Assembly (NCBI RefSeq): GCF_004116385.1
Contig: NZ_PEIB01000004.1
Span: 181,992-245,991 of the forward strand
Reading direction: 5' to 3'
Length of the DNA: 64,000 bases
Source of the DNA: Veronia nyctiphanis
Lineage (GTDB): Bacteria; Pseudomonadota; Gammaproteobacteria; Enterobacterales; Vibrionaceae
In this document: in pieces, positions 1 through 8,462 of the stretch
How the letters are laid out: each line of letters starts with the position of its first letter
Position numbering within the stretch: the first letter of the stretch is position 1
Notes under the pieces: generated by a model
Told to the model about the DNA's origin: nothing
Seen by the model: only the letters and a program-made list of their open reading frames with translations
Database searches by the model: none
Translations under genes and position numbers: made by a program

Positions 1-1
1 T

Positions 2-457
2 GCTGCATGGAACTACTTCATGAGCGTTGAGACCGATCAGAACGAAGCCTTTGTCGAGAAATGGCACAAGTTCATTAAAGATGACAAGCGCGTGACCAAT
101 GACCCAATGGAAGCGACTTACCTTGGCTTCAAAATGTGGGCGAAGGCTGTTGAGAAAGCAGGCACCACAGACTCTGAAGAGGTACAGGAGTCCATCATTG
201 GTGTGACCGTTCCTAACCTCAGCGGCGGATACGCCACCATGATGCCAAATCATCACATTACCAAGCCAGTGTTGATCGGTGAAATTCAGGATGATGGTCA
301 ATTTGTCACTGTATGGGAAACATCTGATGTGATTGCAGGCGATGCATGGTCTGATTTTCTTTCAGGCTCTAAAGACCTGTTCGCAAGCTGGTTGAAACCA
401 ATGTCTTGCGGCAGTTTCAATGTCACAACAGGTAAATGCTCGGGTGAAAGCAAGTAA
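2..457 (+). CDS. urtA: Urea ABC transporter substrate-binding protein UrtA (3-prime part)
   Basis: C-terminal 151 residues of the periplasmic urea-binding protein that delivers urea to the UrtBC permease. The reading frame is open from base 2 and enters the window in mid-protein, so the true start lies outside it. An in-frame ATG at 20 is internal. The segment around residues 50-90 of the visible part (VPNLSGGYATMMPNHH, then KPVLIGEIQDDGQF) is typical of the UrtA/AmiC-like type I binding fold. The next genes are urtB, urtC, urtD and urtE in order, which makes the assignment firm. A hairpin follows the stop. Confidence 0.93.
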   Translation, partial: AAWNYFMSVETDQNEAFVEKWHKFIKDDKRVTNDPMEATYLGFKMWAKAVEKAGTTDSEEVQESIIGVTVPNLSGGYATMMPNHHITKPVLIGEIQDDGQFVTVWETSDVIAGDAWSDFLSGSKDLFASWLKPMSCGSFNVTTGKCSGESK

Positions 458-467
458 TTAAAAGTAA

Positions 468-489
468 GGGCGACCGCCTCAGGTCGCCC
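468..489 (+). terminator. Hairpin between urtA and urtB (attenuator or processing site)
   Basis: An 8-bp perfect stem, GGGCGACC paired with GGTCGCCC around a 6-base loop, starts 10 nt after the urtA stop. No clean T-run follows (only CTTTTTATTT about 20 nt later). It is therefore better read as a partial terminator or an mRNA-stabilising stem that lets the binding protein be made in excess over the membrane genes, as in many ABC operons. That function is inference. Confidence 0.6.
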
Positions 490-521
490 GTCTAGCCCAG
501 CTTTTTATTTACGGAGCAATA

Positions 522-2183
522 ATGGCTTACACGGATGGCAAAATGGATGTAATTAACAGGCTTTCAGTTGGCATTGCCTCTGCGCGAAGCCAAATTCTTT
601 CGATATTAATACTGCTATTAACACTCTTTTCTACTTCGATATATGCATCAGTGAGTGACTTTCATGACGTTGAAAAAGCTCTGTCTAAAGGCAAGTTCAA
701 TGAGAAGCGTGGTGCGGTGTCTTGGCTTGTAACCAGTAACAATGAGAATGCAGAAATCATTCTTAATGGACTGTTAAACAGAAAAGTCGCTTATGACAAA
801 GCGAACAAAAACCTCTGGTTGTTGAAAGAAAAATCGGCGGTTCGCCTTTATGACCAGCAGCGTGTCGAAGATGCAAAACCCCTCAGATTAAAGAAAGTGA
901 CGATCAATAACTCGGTCAGAAAAGCGATCAAAGAAGGGTTGGCGAGGCTTGAGTTATCTGCGCCCGACAGTCAAAAACGTCTGGATGCCATCAATCGCTT
1001 AATGACGTCTGGTCTTGATGCGCCAACATCGAAGGCGTTAACGGAACTGCGTACTACAGAAAAAAATGAATCTGTAAAACAAGCCATCGAGCTTGCGTTA
1101 GCGGCACACGCATTATCGTCTGCCACGCTGCTTAGCGATGAAGCAGTTTTATCACATATCGCTCTTCTCGGTGACTCTGCCCACCCTTACGCGCAACAAG
1201 TCTTAAACAAAGCAAAGAGTGAGAACAATTCGCCTGCCGTATCTAAAGCAATAACATTGGCTCTGACTGAGTTGGACCAACATCAGCGCCTGATGCAGGG
1301 TGTGGAAACCCTTTACTTTGGTATCAGCCTTGGGTCGGTATTGGTGCTGGCAGGTATTGGTCTTGCGATCACCTTTGGCGTAATGGGCGTTATCAATATG
1401 GCTCACGGTGAGCTTGTGATGATTGGGGCTTACTGTACTTATGTGATGCAACAACTGCTGCCGAATGACACAGGTTTGGCGCTTCTGCTGTCTATACCCG
1501 CTGCGTTTGTCGTGGCTGGTGCGGTTGGTATGCTGATAGAAAGAACAGTCATACGTCATCTCTACGGACGCCCCTTGGAAACACTGTTGGCAACCTTTGG
1601 TATTAGTCTCATTTTACAGCAAGCAGTGCGTTCAATCTTCTCTCCGCTTAACCGTTCTGTCAGCACTCCAGACTTTATGTCAGGCATGCTGGAGATTTCA
1701 CCCATGCTGTCGCTGACGTGGAACCGTCTCTACATCATCGGATTCTGCCTCATTGTCTTCTTTGGCCTGCTGATGGTGTTGAAGAAAACGCCGTTGGGGC
1801 TTCAGGTTCGTGCCGTCTCGCAGAACCGAGCGATGGCGCGAGCAATGGGCGTGCGCTCCGAACGCGTTGATGTAATGACATTTGGTATCGGCGCAGGCGT
1901 GGCAGGTATTGCGGGTGTCGCTTTATCTCAGCTTACCAACGTGGGACCAAACATGGGGCAGGCCTACATCATTGACTCATTCATGGTGGTCGTATTCGGT
2001 GGTGTTGGAAACCTATGGGGTACGCTGGTCGCGGGTCTCAGTCTCGGAGTGTTTAACAAACTGCTCGAACCTTGGGCTGGTGCGGTACTGGCAAAAATTC
2101 TTGTATTGGTATTTATCATTCTCTTTATCCAGAAACGTCCAAAGGGGCTGTTTCCTCAACGTGGCAGAATGGCGGAGGGCTAA
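522..2183 (+). CDS. urtB: Urea ABC transporter permease UrtB
   Basis: Inner-membrane permease of the LivH family that pairs with UrtC to form the urea channel. The 553 residues are the long UrtB form. A signal/anchor segment lies near residues 25-42, then about 215 residues of charged helical sequence (probably periplasmic and HEAT-like), then a polytopic LivH-type domain from about residue 265. The latter contains GVMGVINMAHGELVMIGAY and a C-terminal FGGVGNLWGTLVAG segment. ATG at 522 is preceded by GGAG with 6 nt spacing. The gene lies 64 nt after urtA and only 3 nt before urtC, so it is co-transcribed with the downstream genes. Confidence 0.95.
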   Translation: MAYTDGKMDVINRLSVGIASARSQILSILILLLTLFSTSIYASVSDFHDVEKALSKGKFNEKRGAVSWLVTSNNENAEIILNGLLNRKVAYDKANKNLWLLKEKSAVRLYDQQRVEDAKPLRLKKVTINNSVRKAIKEGLARLELSAPDSQKRLDAINRLMTSGLDAPTSKALTELRTTEKNESVKQAIELALAAHALSSATLLSDEAVLSHIALLGDSAHPYAQQVLNKAKSENNSPAVSKAITLALTELDQHQRLMQGVETLYFGISLGSVLVLAGIGLAITFGVMGVINMAHGELVMIGAYCTYVMQQLLPNDTGLALLLSIPAAFVVAGAVGMLIERTVIRHLYGRPLETLLATFGISLILQQAVRSIFSPLNRSVSTPDFMSGMLEISPMLSLTWNRLYIIGFCLIVFFGLLMVLKKTPLGLQVRAVSQNRAMARAMGVRSERVDVMTFGIGAGVAGIAGVALSQLTNVGPNMGQAYIIDSFMVVVFGGVGNLWGTLVAGLSLGVFNKLLEPWAGAVLAKILVLVFIILFIQKRPKGLFPQRGRMAEG

Positions 2184-2186
2184 TCA

Positions 2187-3305
2187 ATGTCTATGAATGA
2201 TCTTCGTCAACAGCCTGCGAGCTTCAGGCTTATCGCGATTTTACTGGCAATAGCGGTGACAGTACCCATATTAAACTTGGTGGTGCCACAGGGCAGTATT
2301 TTCCATGTGGAAACTTACACAGTATCCCTACTGGGTAAATACCTGAGCTATGCCATTCTCGCCTTGGCTGTCGATTTGGTTTGGGGGTATTTGGGTATTT
2401 TAAGCCTTGGCCATGGTGCTTTTTTCGCGCTGGGCGGCTATGCCATGGGAATGTATCTGATGCGTCAGATAGGCGATAGGGGTGTTTACGCTGACCCACT
2501 GTTGCCAGACTTCATGGTCTTCCTGAACTGGACGGAGTTACCCTGGTTTTGGCACGGCTTCGATCAGTTTTGGTTTGCGTGTTTGATGATTGCGCTTGTG
2601 CCCGGTGTGCTTGCTTTTGTCTTTGGCTGGTTGGCATTCCGCTCAAGAGTTTCGGGAGTTTACCTATCAATCATTACTCAGGCACTGACTTACGCGCTGA
2701 TGCTGGCCTTCTTCCGAAATGAGATGGGTTTTGGTGGGAATAATGGCTTAACAGATTTCAAAGATATCCTCGGCGCCAGTCTGCAGTCAGATGCCACCAA
2801 GGTTGCGTTGTTTGTCGCTACCGTTTTGATACTCGTGGCTGTTTATCTGCTTTGTCAGGCCATCGTTAATAGCCGTTTGGGCCGGCTTTCTGTTGCAATC
2901 CGCGACGGCGAGGCACGTGTTCGATTCACAGGCTATCGGGTTGAAAATATAAAACTCTGGTTGTTCGTTTTATCTGCGGTCATCGCGGGTATTGCAGGCG
3001 CGTTATATGTACCTCAGGTAGGAATCATTAATCCGGGTGAGTTCTCTCCGCTTAACTCTATTGAAGTCGTGGTTTGGGTTGCGCTGGGTGGTAGAGCCAC
3101 GCTTTACGGCGCAGTAATTGGTGCGGTGTTAGTCAACTATGCCAAGAGCTGGTTTACGGTTGAGTTCCCGGAAGTTTGGCTATTCGCATTGGGTGGATTG
3201 TTTGTCGCCTCGACACTGTTTTTCCCAAATGGGGTCAGCGGTATTTTCAAATCACTTGGCGCGATGTTACGACGTGATCAAATTCAAACCCGGGAGGCAA
3301 AATGA
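2187..3305 (+). CDS. urtC: Urea ABC transporter permease UrtC
   Basis: Second permease subunit (LivM family, 372 residues) of the urea importer. About ten hydrophobic segments are visible. The motif LGHGAFFALGGYAMGMYL and the later VWVALGGRATLYGAVIGA are characteristic of LivM/UrtC and contact the ATPase. The start at 2187 follows GGAGGGC and lies 3 nt after the urtB stop. An in-frame ATG two codons later is also possible. The end overlaps the urtD start by 4 nt (ATGA), implying translational coupling. Confidence 0.95.
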   Translation: MSMNDLRQQPASFRLIAILLAIAVTVPILNLVVPQGSIFHVETYTVSLLGKYLSYAILALAVDLVWGYLGILSLGHGAFFALGGYAMGMYLMRQIGDRGVYADPLLPDFMVFLNWTELPWFWHGFDQFWFACLMIALVPGVLAFVFGWLAFRSRVSGVYLSIITQALTYALMLAFFRNEMGFGGNNGLTDFKDILGASLQSDATKVALFVATVLILVAVYLLCQAIVNSRLGRLSVAIRDGEARVRFTGYRVENIKLWLFVLSAVIAGIAGALYVPQVGIINPGEFSPLNSIEVVVWVALGGRATLYGAVIGAVLVNYAKSWFTVEFPEVWLFALGGLFVASTLFFPNGVSGIFKSLGAMLRRDQIQTREAK

Positions 3306-4177
3306 GCCGTTCAGCAGCAGTCACATCTATGATGGATGTTAAAGGGGTCAAAGCTCTTGAGGGTGTGCAGTCATTTCTGCGTCGTGATGAAGTGTTCGAC
3401 TTTATTAAGCCTGTCGAAAACCCTTTGGTTGATACCCGAAAGAATATCTTGCTCTACCTCGAAGGCGTATCGGTGTCTTTTGATGGCTTTAAAGCCATCA
3501 ACGATTTGAACCTTTACATAGAGCCCGGTGAACTGCGATGCATTATCGGGCCAAACGGGGCGGGTAAAACGACCATGATGGATATCATCACAGGCAAGAC
3601 GCGTCCGGATGAAGGGGAAGTGTGGTTAGGCAGCAACCTTAACTTACTGAAAATGGACGAGGCTGATATCGCCAATGCGGGAATAGGGCGAAAATTCCAA
3701 AAACCGACTGTCTTTGAAGCTTTATCGGTTTGGGAAAACCTAGAACTGGCAATGGCAGGTGTGCGATCCACATGGGGCGCATTTAGGGCGATCATGTCGT
3801 CCAGTCAAAGAGATGAAGTGAAACGTGTTCTCGCGTTGATCGGGCTTGAAAAAAGCAAAAATGAACCGGCGGGTAAGCTCTCGCACGGACAAAAACAGTG
3901 GCTGGAAATTGGCATGTTGTTAATGCAAAAACCACAGCTTTTGCTTGTCGATGAACCCGTTGCCGGAATGACCCATCAGGAGATGGACAGAACCGCAGAG
4001 CTGCTCCTTAGCCTCGCAGGTGAGCAGTCAGTGGTAGTGGTTGAGCATGATATGGAATTTGTTCGCTCCATTGCCAGTACGGTCACTGTACTTCATCAGG
4101 GGCATGTGCTCGCTGAAGGGAACATGGATTCGATTCAGAGTAACCCTAAGGTCAGGGAAGTGTATCTCGGTAACTAA
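3302..4177 (+). CDS. urtD: Urea ABC transporter ATP-binding protein UrtD
   Basis: ATPase subunit of the LivG type that powers urea import. Walker A GPNGAGKTT, signature LSHGQKQ and Walker B LLLVDEP are all present, with the H-loop in VVVEHDM. The sequence FDGFKAINDLNLYIEPGELR is diagnostic for UrtD. At 291 residues it is about 45 residues longer than most UrtD proteins. The extra part is an N-terminal extension with no recognisable domain. ATG at 3302 overlaps urtC; a shorter form would need a start inside this extension. Confidence 0.94.
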   Translation: MSRSAAVTSMMDVKGVKALEGVQSFLRRDEVFDFIKPVENPLVDTRKNILLYLEGVSVSFDGFKAINDLNLYIEPGELRCIIGPNGAGKTTMMDIITGKTRPDEGEVWLGSNLNLLKMDEADIANAGIGRKFQKPTVFEALSVWENLELAMAGVRSTWGAFRAIMSSSQRDEVKRVLALIGLEKSKNEPAGKLSHGQKQWLEIGMLLMQKPQLLLVDEPVAGMTHQEMDRTAELLLSLAGEQSVVVVEHDMEFVRSIASTVTVLHQGHVLAEGNMDSIQSNPKVREVYLGN

Positions 4178-4194
4178 CCATAAGGAGTGTGAAA

Positions 4195-4890
4195 ATGTTA
4201 CTAGTAGAAGGTGTTAATCAGTTCTACGGCGAAAGCCACACCTTATGGGACCTGAGCATGGATGTGCCCGAAGGTGAATGCACGGTCTTGATGGGGCGAA
4301 ATGGCGTCGGCAAAACAACGCTGATGCAATGTATTATGGGGTTATTGCCCCTGAAAAGTGGTGAGATTTCCATTGGCGGCCAAAGGATATCCGGCACCTC
4401 GACAGAACAGCGACCGCGTCAGGGCATAGGTTATGTACCGCAGGGGCGTCAGATTTTCCCGCTGTTGACTGTTGAAGAAAACTTACAGGTTGGCTTGCCC
4501 ATTCGAAAACGTAATGACCGAAAAATACCCGCTTTTATCTATGAGTTGTTCCCCGTGCTGAAAGAAATGAAAAGTAGACTGGGAGGCGACTTATCTGGAG
4601 GTCAACAGCAACAACTTGCAATAGCGCGTGCGTTAATTGTTGATCCAAAGCTCTTACTGCTTGATGAACCGACAGAAGGTATACAACCGAGTATCGTGAA
4701 TGAGATTGGCGAAATCATTCAACGGCTTAATCGGGAAATGGGATTGACAGTTTTGCTGGTCGAGCAGAAACTTCATTTTGTGCGCAATTTTGGTCATCGC
4801 TATTGCTTGTTGGACCGCGGTAGGGTCGTCGCCAAAGGAGGTATGGAAACTTTGACTGACGATATTGTTGATAAATACTTGACCGTGTAA
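4195..4890 (+). CDS. urtE: Urea ABC transporter ATP-binding protein UrtE
   Basis: Second ATPase (LivF type, 231 residues) of the urea importer. Walker [10 protein letters not shown], signature LSGGQQQQ and Walker [10 protein letters not shown] are visible. An upstream GTG at 4189 would be in frame. However, the ribosome site AAGGAG at 4182-4187 has correct spacing (7 nt) only for the ATG at 4195, so I chose that start. The gene follows urtD by 17 nt. ureD begins 71 nt after the stop with no terminator between them, so ureD is likely carried on the same transcript. Confidence 0.94.
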   Translation: MLLVEGVNQFYGESHTLWDLSMDVPEGECTVLMGRNGVGKTTLMQCIMGLLPLKSGEISIGGQRISGTSTEQRPRQGIGYVPQGRQIFPLLTVEENLQVGLPIRKRNDRKIPAFIYELFPVLKEMKSRLGGDLSGGQQQQLAIARALIVDPKLLLLDEPTEGIQPSIVNEIGEIIQRLNREMGLTVLLVEQKLHFVRNFGHRYCLLDRGRVVAKGGMETLTDDIVDKYLTV

Positions 4891-4961
4891 CGAAATATGA
4901 CCAAAAAGGCATTTTTGCTCTGCATGTTGAGAGCATTCATAAACCAGGGATAGGTAATGTT

Positions 4962-5872
4962 ATGGCTGCGAAAATTCGTAGGCTTAAGGCTGTCGATAAC
5001 TCAGCTTCAAGTTATGATAATGAACCCCCGCAACTGTCGCCAGAGGGATGGAAGGCTGAACTTGAGCTTGATTTCCATGATCGCGGCGACAAAACTATTC
5101 TGAAACGCTACCACCATAGAGGGCCTCTGGCTGTTCAGCGTCCTCTTTATCCTGAAGCGACATTTGCCATATATATTTGCTCCATCCCCCGGGTGGTGTG
5201 GTCGGTGGTGATCAGCTGAGCATGCAATGCTATTCAGCATCTGGATCACACGCTTTGTTGACCACCCCCGGCGCGACCCGTTTTTATCGGTCGGGCGGTA
5301 AAGTGGCAAAGCTTAATCAGACCTTTGTGGTTGATAGTGGTGCAGTGATGGAGTGGCTTCCGCTCGAGAGTATTGCGTTTCCCGGTACCAGACTGGATGT
5401 TGATACTGATATTCGGGTAGCTTCTGATGCCTGCTTCTTTGGCTGGGATATCTGGTGCGTAGGTCGTCCCGCCAATGCTGAGCAGTTCGACAAGGGATTA
5501 ATCAAAGGCAAAAGTCGTATTTTCATTGATGACCGCCTAGTACTCACCGAAAGAATGCGTATTGGCGAAGGGTCCGGGGTATCGAAAGCGGCTGGCCTTC
5601 GAGACTACCCAGTCACCGCGAACGCTTATATTGTGTGCTCAGACGGTGATGCTTTATGTTCCTCTTGGCAAGACATGCTTGAGGAAGAAAAAGACAGCGA
5701 TGATTTCCAGTCAGCCGTTGTTGGCGCAAGTTATATCGATGGCCTGACGGTAGTACGTGGTCTCGCGGAAAATACTGAAACCATGTTCCGTATTTTCACC
5801 CGCCTTTGGCAGCACGCACGAAATCATTGGCAAGGACAAACGCCGGGCGTACCTCGTATCTGGTTGGTTTGA
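4962..5872 (+). CDS. ureD: Urease accessory protein UreD, frame broken once
   Basis: UreD (UreH) is the scaffold that binds apo-urease with UreF and UreG during nickel insertion. The N-terminal part reads [13 protein letters not shown] in frame 3. The rest, starting [12 protein letters not shown] and continuing [17 protein letters not shown], is in frame 2. One missing T in the T-run at 5176-5178 restores a continuous UreD of about 303 residues with the family HPPGG motif. No other stop or deviation is seen, so an assembly indel is likely. It sits at the end of the urt operon rather than beside ureABC. Confidence 0.9.
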
Positions 5873-5906
5873 TATCAGCTTGGAAGCATCTTGAAAGCCA
5901 TTAAAG

Positions 5907-5934
5907 AAAAAGAGCACATAACGTGCTCTTTTTT
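5907..5934 (+). terminator. Terminator after ureD (bidirectional)
   Basis: GAGCAC paired with GTGCTC around a 5-base loop, flanked by an A-run on the left and TTTTTT on the right. It closes the urt-ureD transcript and, read on the other strand, also the convergent gene ending at 5963. Confidence 0.85.
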
Positions 5935-5962
5935 ATGTTCATTGGGCTGACAATTAAATTAA

Positions 5963-7332
5963 TCAGTGCCTACGCCTTGTGAAATCTTCTTTGAACACAT
6001 CTGATGTTCGATCCAGACCAGATCCTTGCCCATTAACGTTGCGGTTTTTCGGCGACACGGCTTGCCTATTTTGTGCTGTGCACCAGTCGACCTCGGTTTG
6101 AAGCGGTGTGGCATTATTTGGCAGAGCACTCAACTCTGTGGCAAGCGATCGGCCAAGAATTTCTTCTGCCACAGCCTGAGCACGTGTTCTGACACTGAGG
6201 TCTGACAACCTGTTCCTTTGCCCCCATCGCACAATATAGTCGGCGCATTTCGCAGTATTCGGGTCTGGATTTGTGGTGAATGCAACATCAGCGACGGCAC
6301 CGTATTGGATGAACATCATGACTTCTTCGAACAGCATGGCAACATCTTCTGCACCATATCTGTCATGGTCGCTGTATCCGTAAAGGTGCGCTGCACCATC
6401 AGTCGCGAACATCACCCCTGCGTCATAAGGGGTTAATGCTTTGAGTGCGTTTGTTGCCGCCTTACCGGCGTATCTTACGCTGGCGGCGCTTTTTAATGTT
6501 TCTGAATTGAGTGGGTAACGCTTTTTAGCTGTTGATTAATATACAACTCGGGAAATAGGGAAATTGCTTCATCGAAATCACCAAAGTAGAGCAATGTCAT
6601 CAGGCGATCAGGAGGGAGAAAGTCGTTTGCGTGCGCAAGTTCGTGAACCAGCAAGGCAAAAAGCCTCGGAGCCAGCTCTTCGGTTGTGCGAAATGGATTT
6701 GACGTACTTAACGTATTTGATACTTCTAGTCGGCTGTTATCAGATGGGTTGATATAACGCATGGGTGTGGCAAATTGAAGCGGTCTACCAAAGTCTTGTC
6801 GATAGTCGTCTTTCTTTTCAATGGTGTTCCATTCAGAGAGGTCTCGCCACAAGTATCGCGGATCGAGGTAAATGGAGCCTGTCAAAGGATGGTAAAAAGC
6901 GGGCCGTGTATCGTAGCTGATCACGATGGCATTAACCGGTTTGAACAGGTTCAACAGATCTTGATTGTCTATCTGTTGTAGCGCAGCGATTAAACTGTCG
7001 CCCATCCAGTCATGAGTGGTCACAATTCTATCTCTAATGTCGTTAAGGGTAACGTTATAGAAATATTTGTCGGCCCCCAGAGGGCGAATCTCAGAAAGGT
7101 CGCATGACTCATTCGTCTTGTAAGCATTTGCACAATCGATCTGTTTCTGCCCGTCAGGCTGGTTATTGTAAGCTCTCAAAACGGTAGCTGAGCCAGAATT
7201 GGCTGCATTGTTTCCAGCAGAGGCGTTAGCGTTATTGACCGTATTAGAGTCAGAGCCTCCTCCACACCCACTGAGCAGCAAGAGCAATGTTATGTACCTA
7301 AAGTGTTTAATTGTTCTGCAAAGACATTCCAT
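5963..7332 (-). CDS. Lipoprotein with an HExxH zinc-protease motif, frame broken once
   Basis: I do not recognise a named family. The N-terminus has a lipoprotein signal (LLLLLSGC followed by GGGSDS), so it is exported and lipidated. About residue 220 it reads LLVHELAHANDFLPP. This HELAH zinc-binding motif and a downstream acidic region (FDEAISLFPELY) suggest a gluzincin-like metallopeptidase. The first frame stops at 6493, but the sequence continues in a second frame to 5963. One base missing in the T-run at 6522-6526 (A-run in the mRNA) joins them into about 456 residues. ATG at 7332 is chosen just upstream of the signal sequence. It converges on the urea operon and has no obvious link to urease. 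Confidence 0.7.
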
Positions 7333-7523
7333 CAATCGTCACCGGTTTAAATCCTTGTTATCGCTAATGAGTGCCGCGAAACATTAAACCGTTCACGCCA
7401 TGTGCATTCTCGTCTCAAAAAGGAAACGCATTGCTGGCAAGTATGGAGTGCGAATTTCACGAATGAATGCTGACGGTTGAACAAAAGAGGGCTCAAATTT
7501 TTCCCTGATTTAAATCACTCTTT

Positions 7524-7568
7524 GGCACTAAATTAGTGCACTAAAACTCGATTGTGCACAAAAGGTGC
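7524..7568 (+). promoter_or_regulatory. NtrC-type enhancer sites upstream of ureA
   Basis: A dyad GCAC-N7-GTGC lies at 7525-7539 and matches the known NtrC half-site spacing. A second, tighter dyad GCAC-N5-GTGC lies at 7556-7568. They sit about 90-130 bp upstream of the sigma-54 element at 7653, the usual place for NtrC enhancers. This implies induction under nitrogen limitation. The motif match is seen; NtrC binding is inferred. Confidence 0.65.
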
Positions 7569-7652
7569 AAAAATGTTGTCCGCTATGTTGAGCTTTATCC
7601 TTCTCTCCCTTTAACTTCTTGTTAAGTCGATATTTTCGATTCACCTCACCAA

Positions 7653-7670
7653 TAGGCACGGCTTTTGCTG
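7653..7670 (+). promoter_or_regulatory. Sigma-54 (-24/-12) promoter of the ureABC operon
   Basis: TAGGCACGGCTTTTGCTG has the invariant GG (7655-7656) and GC (7667-7668) separated by exactly 10 nt, with CACG and TTTTGCT in the expected places. Transcription would start near 7680, about 60 nt before the ureA ATG. Together with the upstream NtrC-like dyads this is a classical RpoN-dependent arrangement for a nitrogen-scavenging operon. The remainder of the 408-bp gap 7333-7740 shows no gene. Confidence 0.75.
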
Positions 7671-7740
7671 AGTCAGATTGTAATCTGGTGAACGAATGTC
7701 ACATAGGCAAGTGTGTTCGATATGACGTCAGGGAGGGGAA

Positions 7741-8042
7741 ATGGAGCTGACACCCAGAGAAAAAGACAAGTTAATGCTGTTTACGGCAGCACTACTGGCA
7801 GAGCGAAGAAAAGACAAGGGACTTAAATTGAATTACCCGGAGTCTGTCGCTTTTATCAGTGCTGCGATCCTTGAAGGAGCGAGAGAAGGCAAAACAGTGC
7901 AGAGCTGATGGATTTTGGCAGAACCGTCTTATCAGCCGAAGACGTCATGGAGGGGGTAGCATCAATGATCCACGATGTTCAGGTTGAGGCGACTTTTCCT
8001 GATGGTACCAAACTTGTCACTGTTCACGATCCCATCGTTTAG
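7741..8042 (+). CDS. ureA: Urease subunit gamma UreA, frame broken once
   Basis: Smallest structural subunit of nickel urease, which hydrolyses urea to ammonia and carbamate. The start [20 protein letters not shown] and [20 protein letters not shown] are canonical. The first frame hits TGA at 7906. The expected continuation [19 protein letters not shown], then [20 protein letters not shown], follows in the next frame to a stop at 8040-8042. One missing G at 7902 (CAGGAG read as CAGAG) restores the usual 100 residues. GGAGGGG precedes the ATG. It is first in the operon behind the sigma-54 promoter. Confidence 0.9.
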
Positions 8043-8070
8043 GTTGTTCACAAGCAAAGGTGTAACGTTG

Positions 8071-8406
8071 ATGACTGCAAAAAAGAAGAAGCCAAAGCCA
8101 CTGATTCCGGGTGAGTTTTTACCCGCTGATGGCGACATTACGCTGAATGAGGGACGAAAAACACTCGAGGTGGTTGTTGCCAACCTCGGTGACCGACCCA
8201 TTCAGGTGGGATCGCACTATCACTTTTTTGAAACCAATGATGCACTCGACTTCGACAGGGAGGCGACGCGTGGATTCAGGCTGAATATTGCCTCTGGTAC
8301 CGCAATGCGTTTTGAACCGGGCCAGACCCGCACCATTGAGTTAGTTGAGTATGCAGGGAAGCGCGAAGTATATGGCTTTAAAGGACGCTGCATGGGTGCC
8401 GTCTGA
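8071..8406 (+). CDS. ureB: Urease subunit beta UreB
   Basis: Second structural subunit of urease, 111 residues, close to the usual 101-110. Family hallmarks are [33 protein letters not shown] and the C-terminal [13 protein letters not shown]. The open frame extends upstream to 7975, but that part overlaps ureA. ATG at 8071, after AAAGG, gives the standard N-terminus. It lies 28 nt after ureA and 56 nt before ureC. Confidence 0.95.
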   Translation: MTAKKKKPKPLIPGEFLPADGDITLNEGRKTLEVVVANLGDRPIQVGSHYHFFETNDALDFDREATRGFRLNIASGTAMRFEPGQTRTIELVEYAGKREVYGFKGRCMGAV

Positions 8407-8462
8407 GGTTAGTGAGTGTCAGGACGCAATAAGAGTATCGAGTTTCAAAGCTCAGGGAGGAA

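Noticed and set aside
7524..7541. TGGCACTAAATTAGTGCA as a sigma-54 promoter
   Set aside because: It has GG and GC, but the spacing is 12 nt instead of 10; it fits the NtrC dyad better, and a correctly spaced element exists at 7653.
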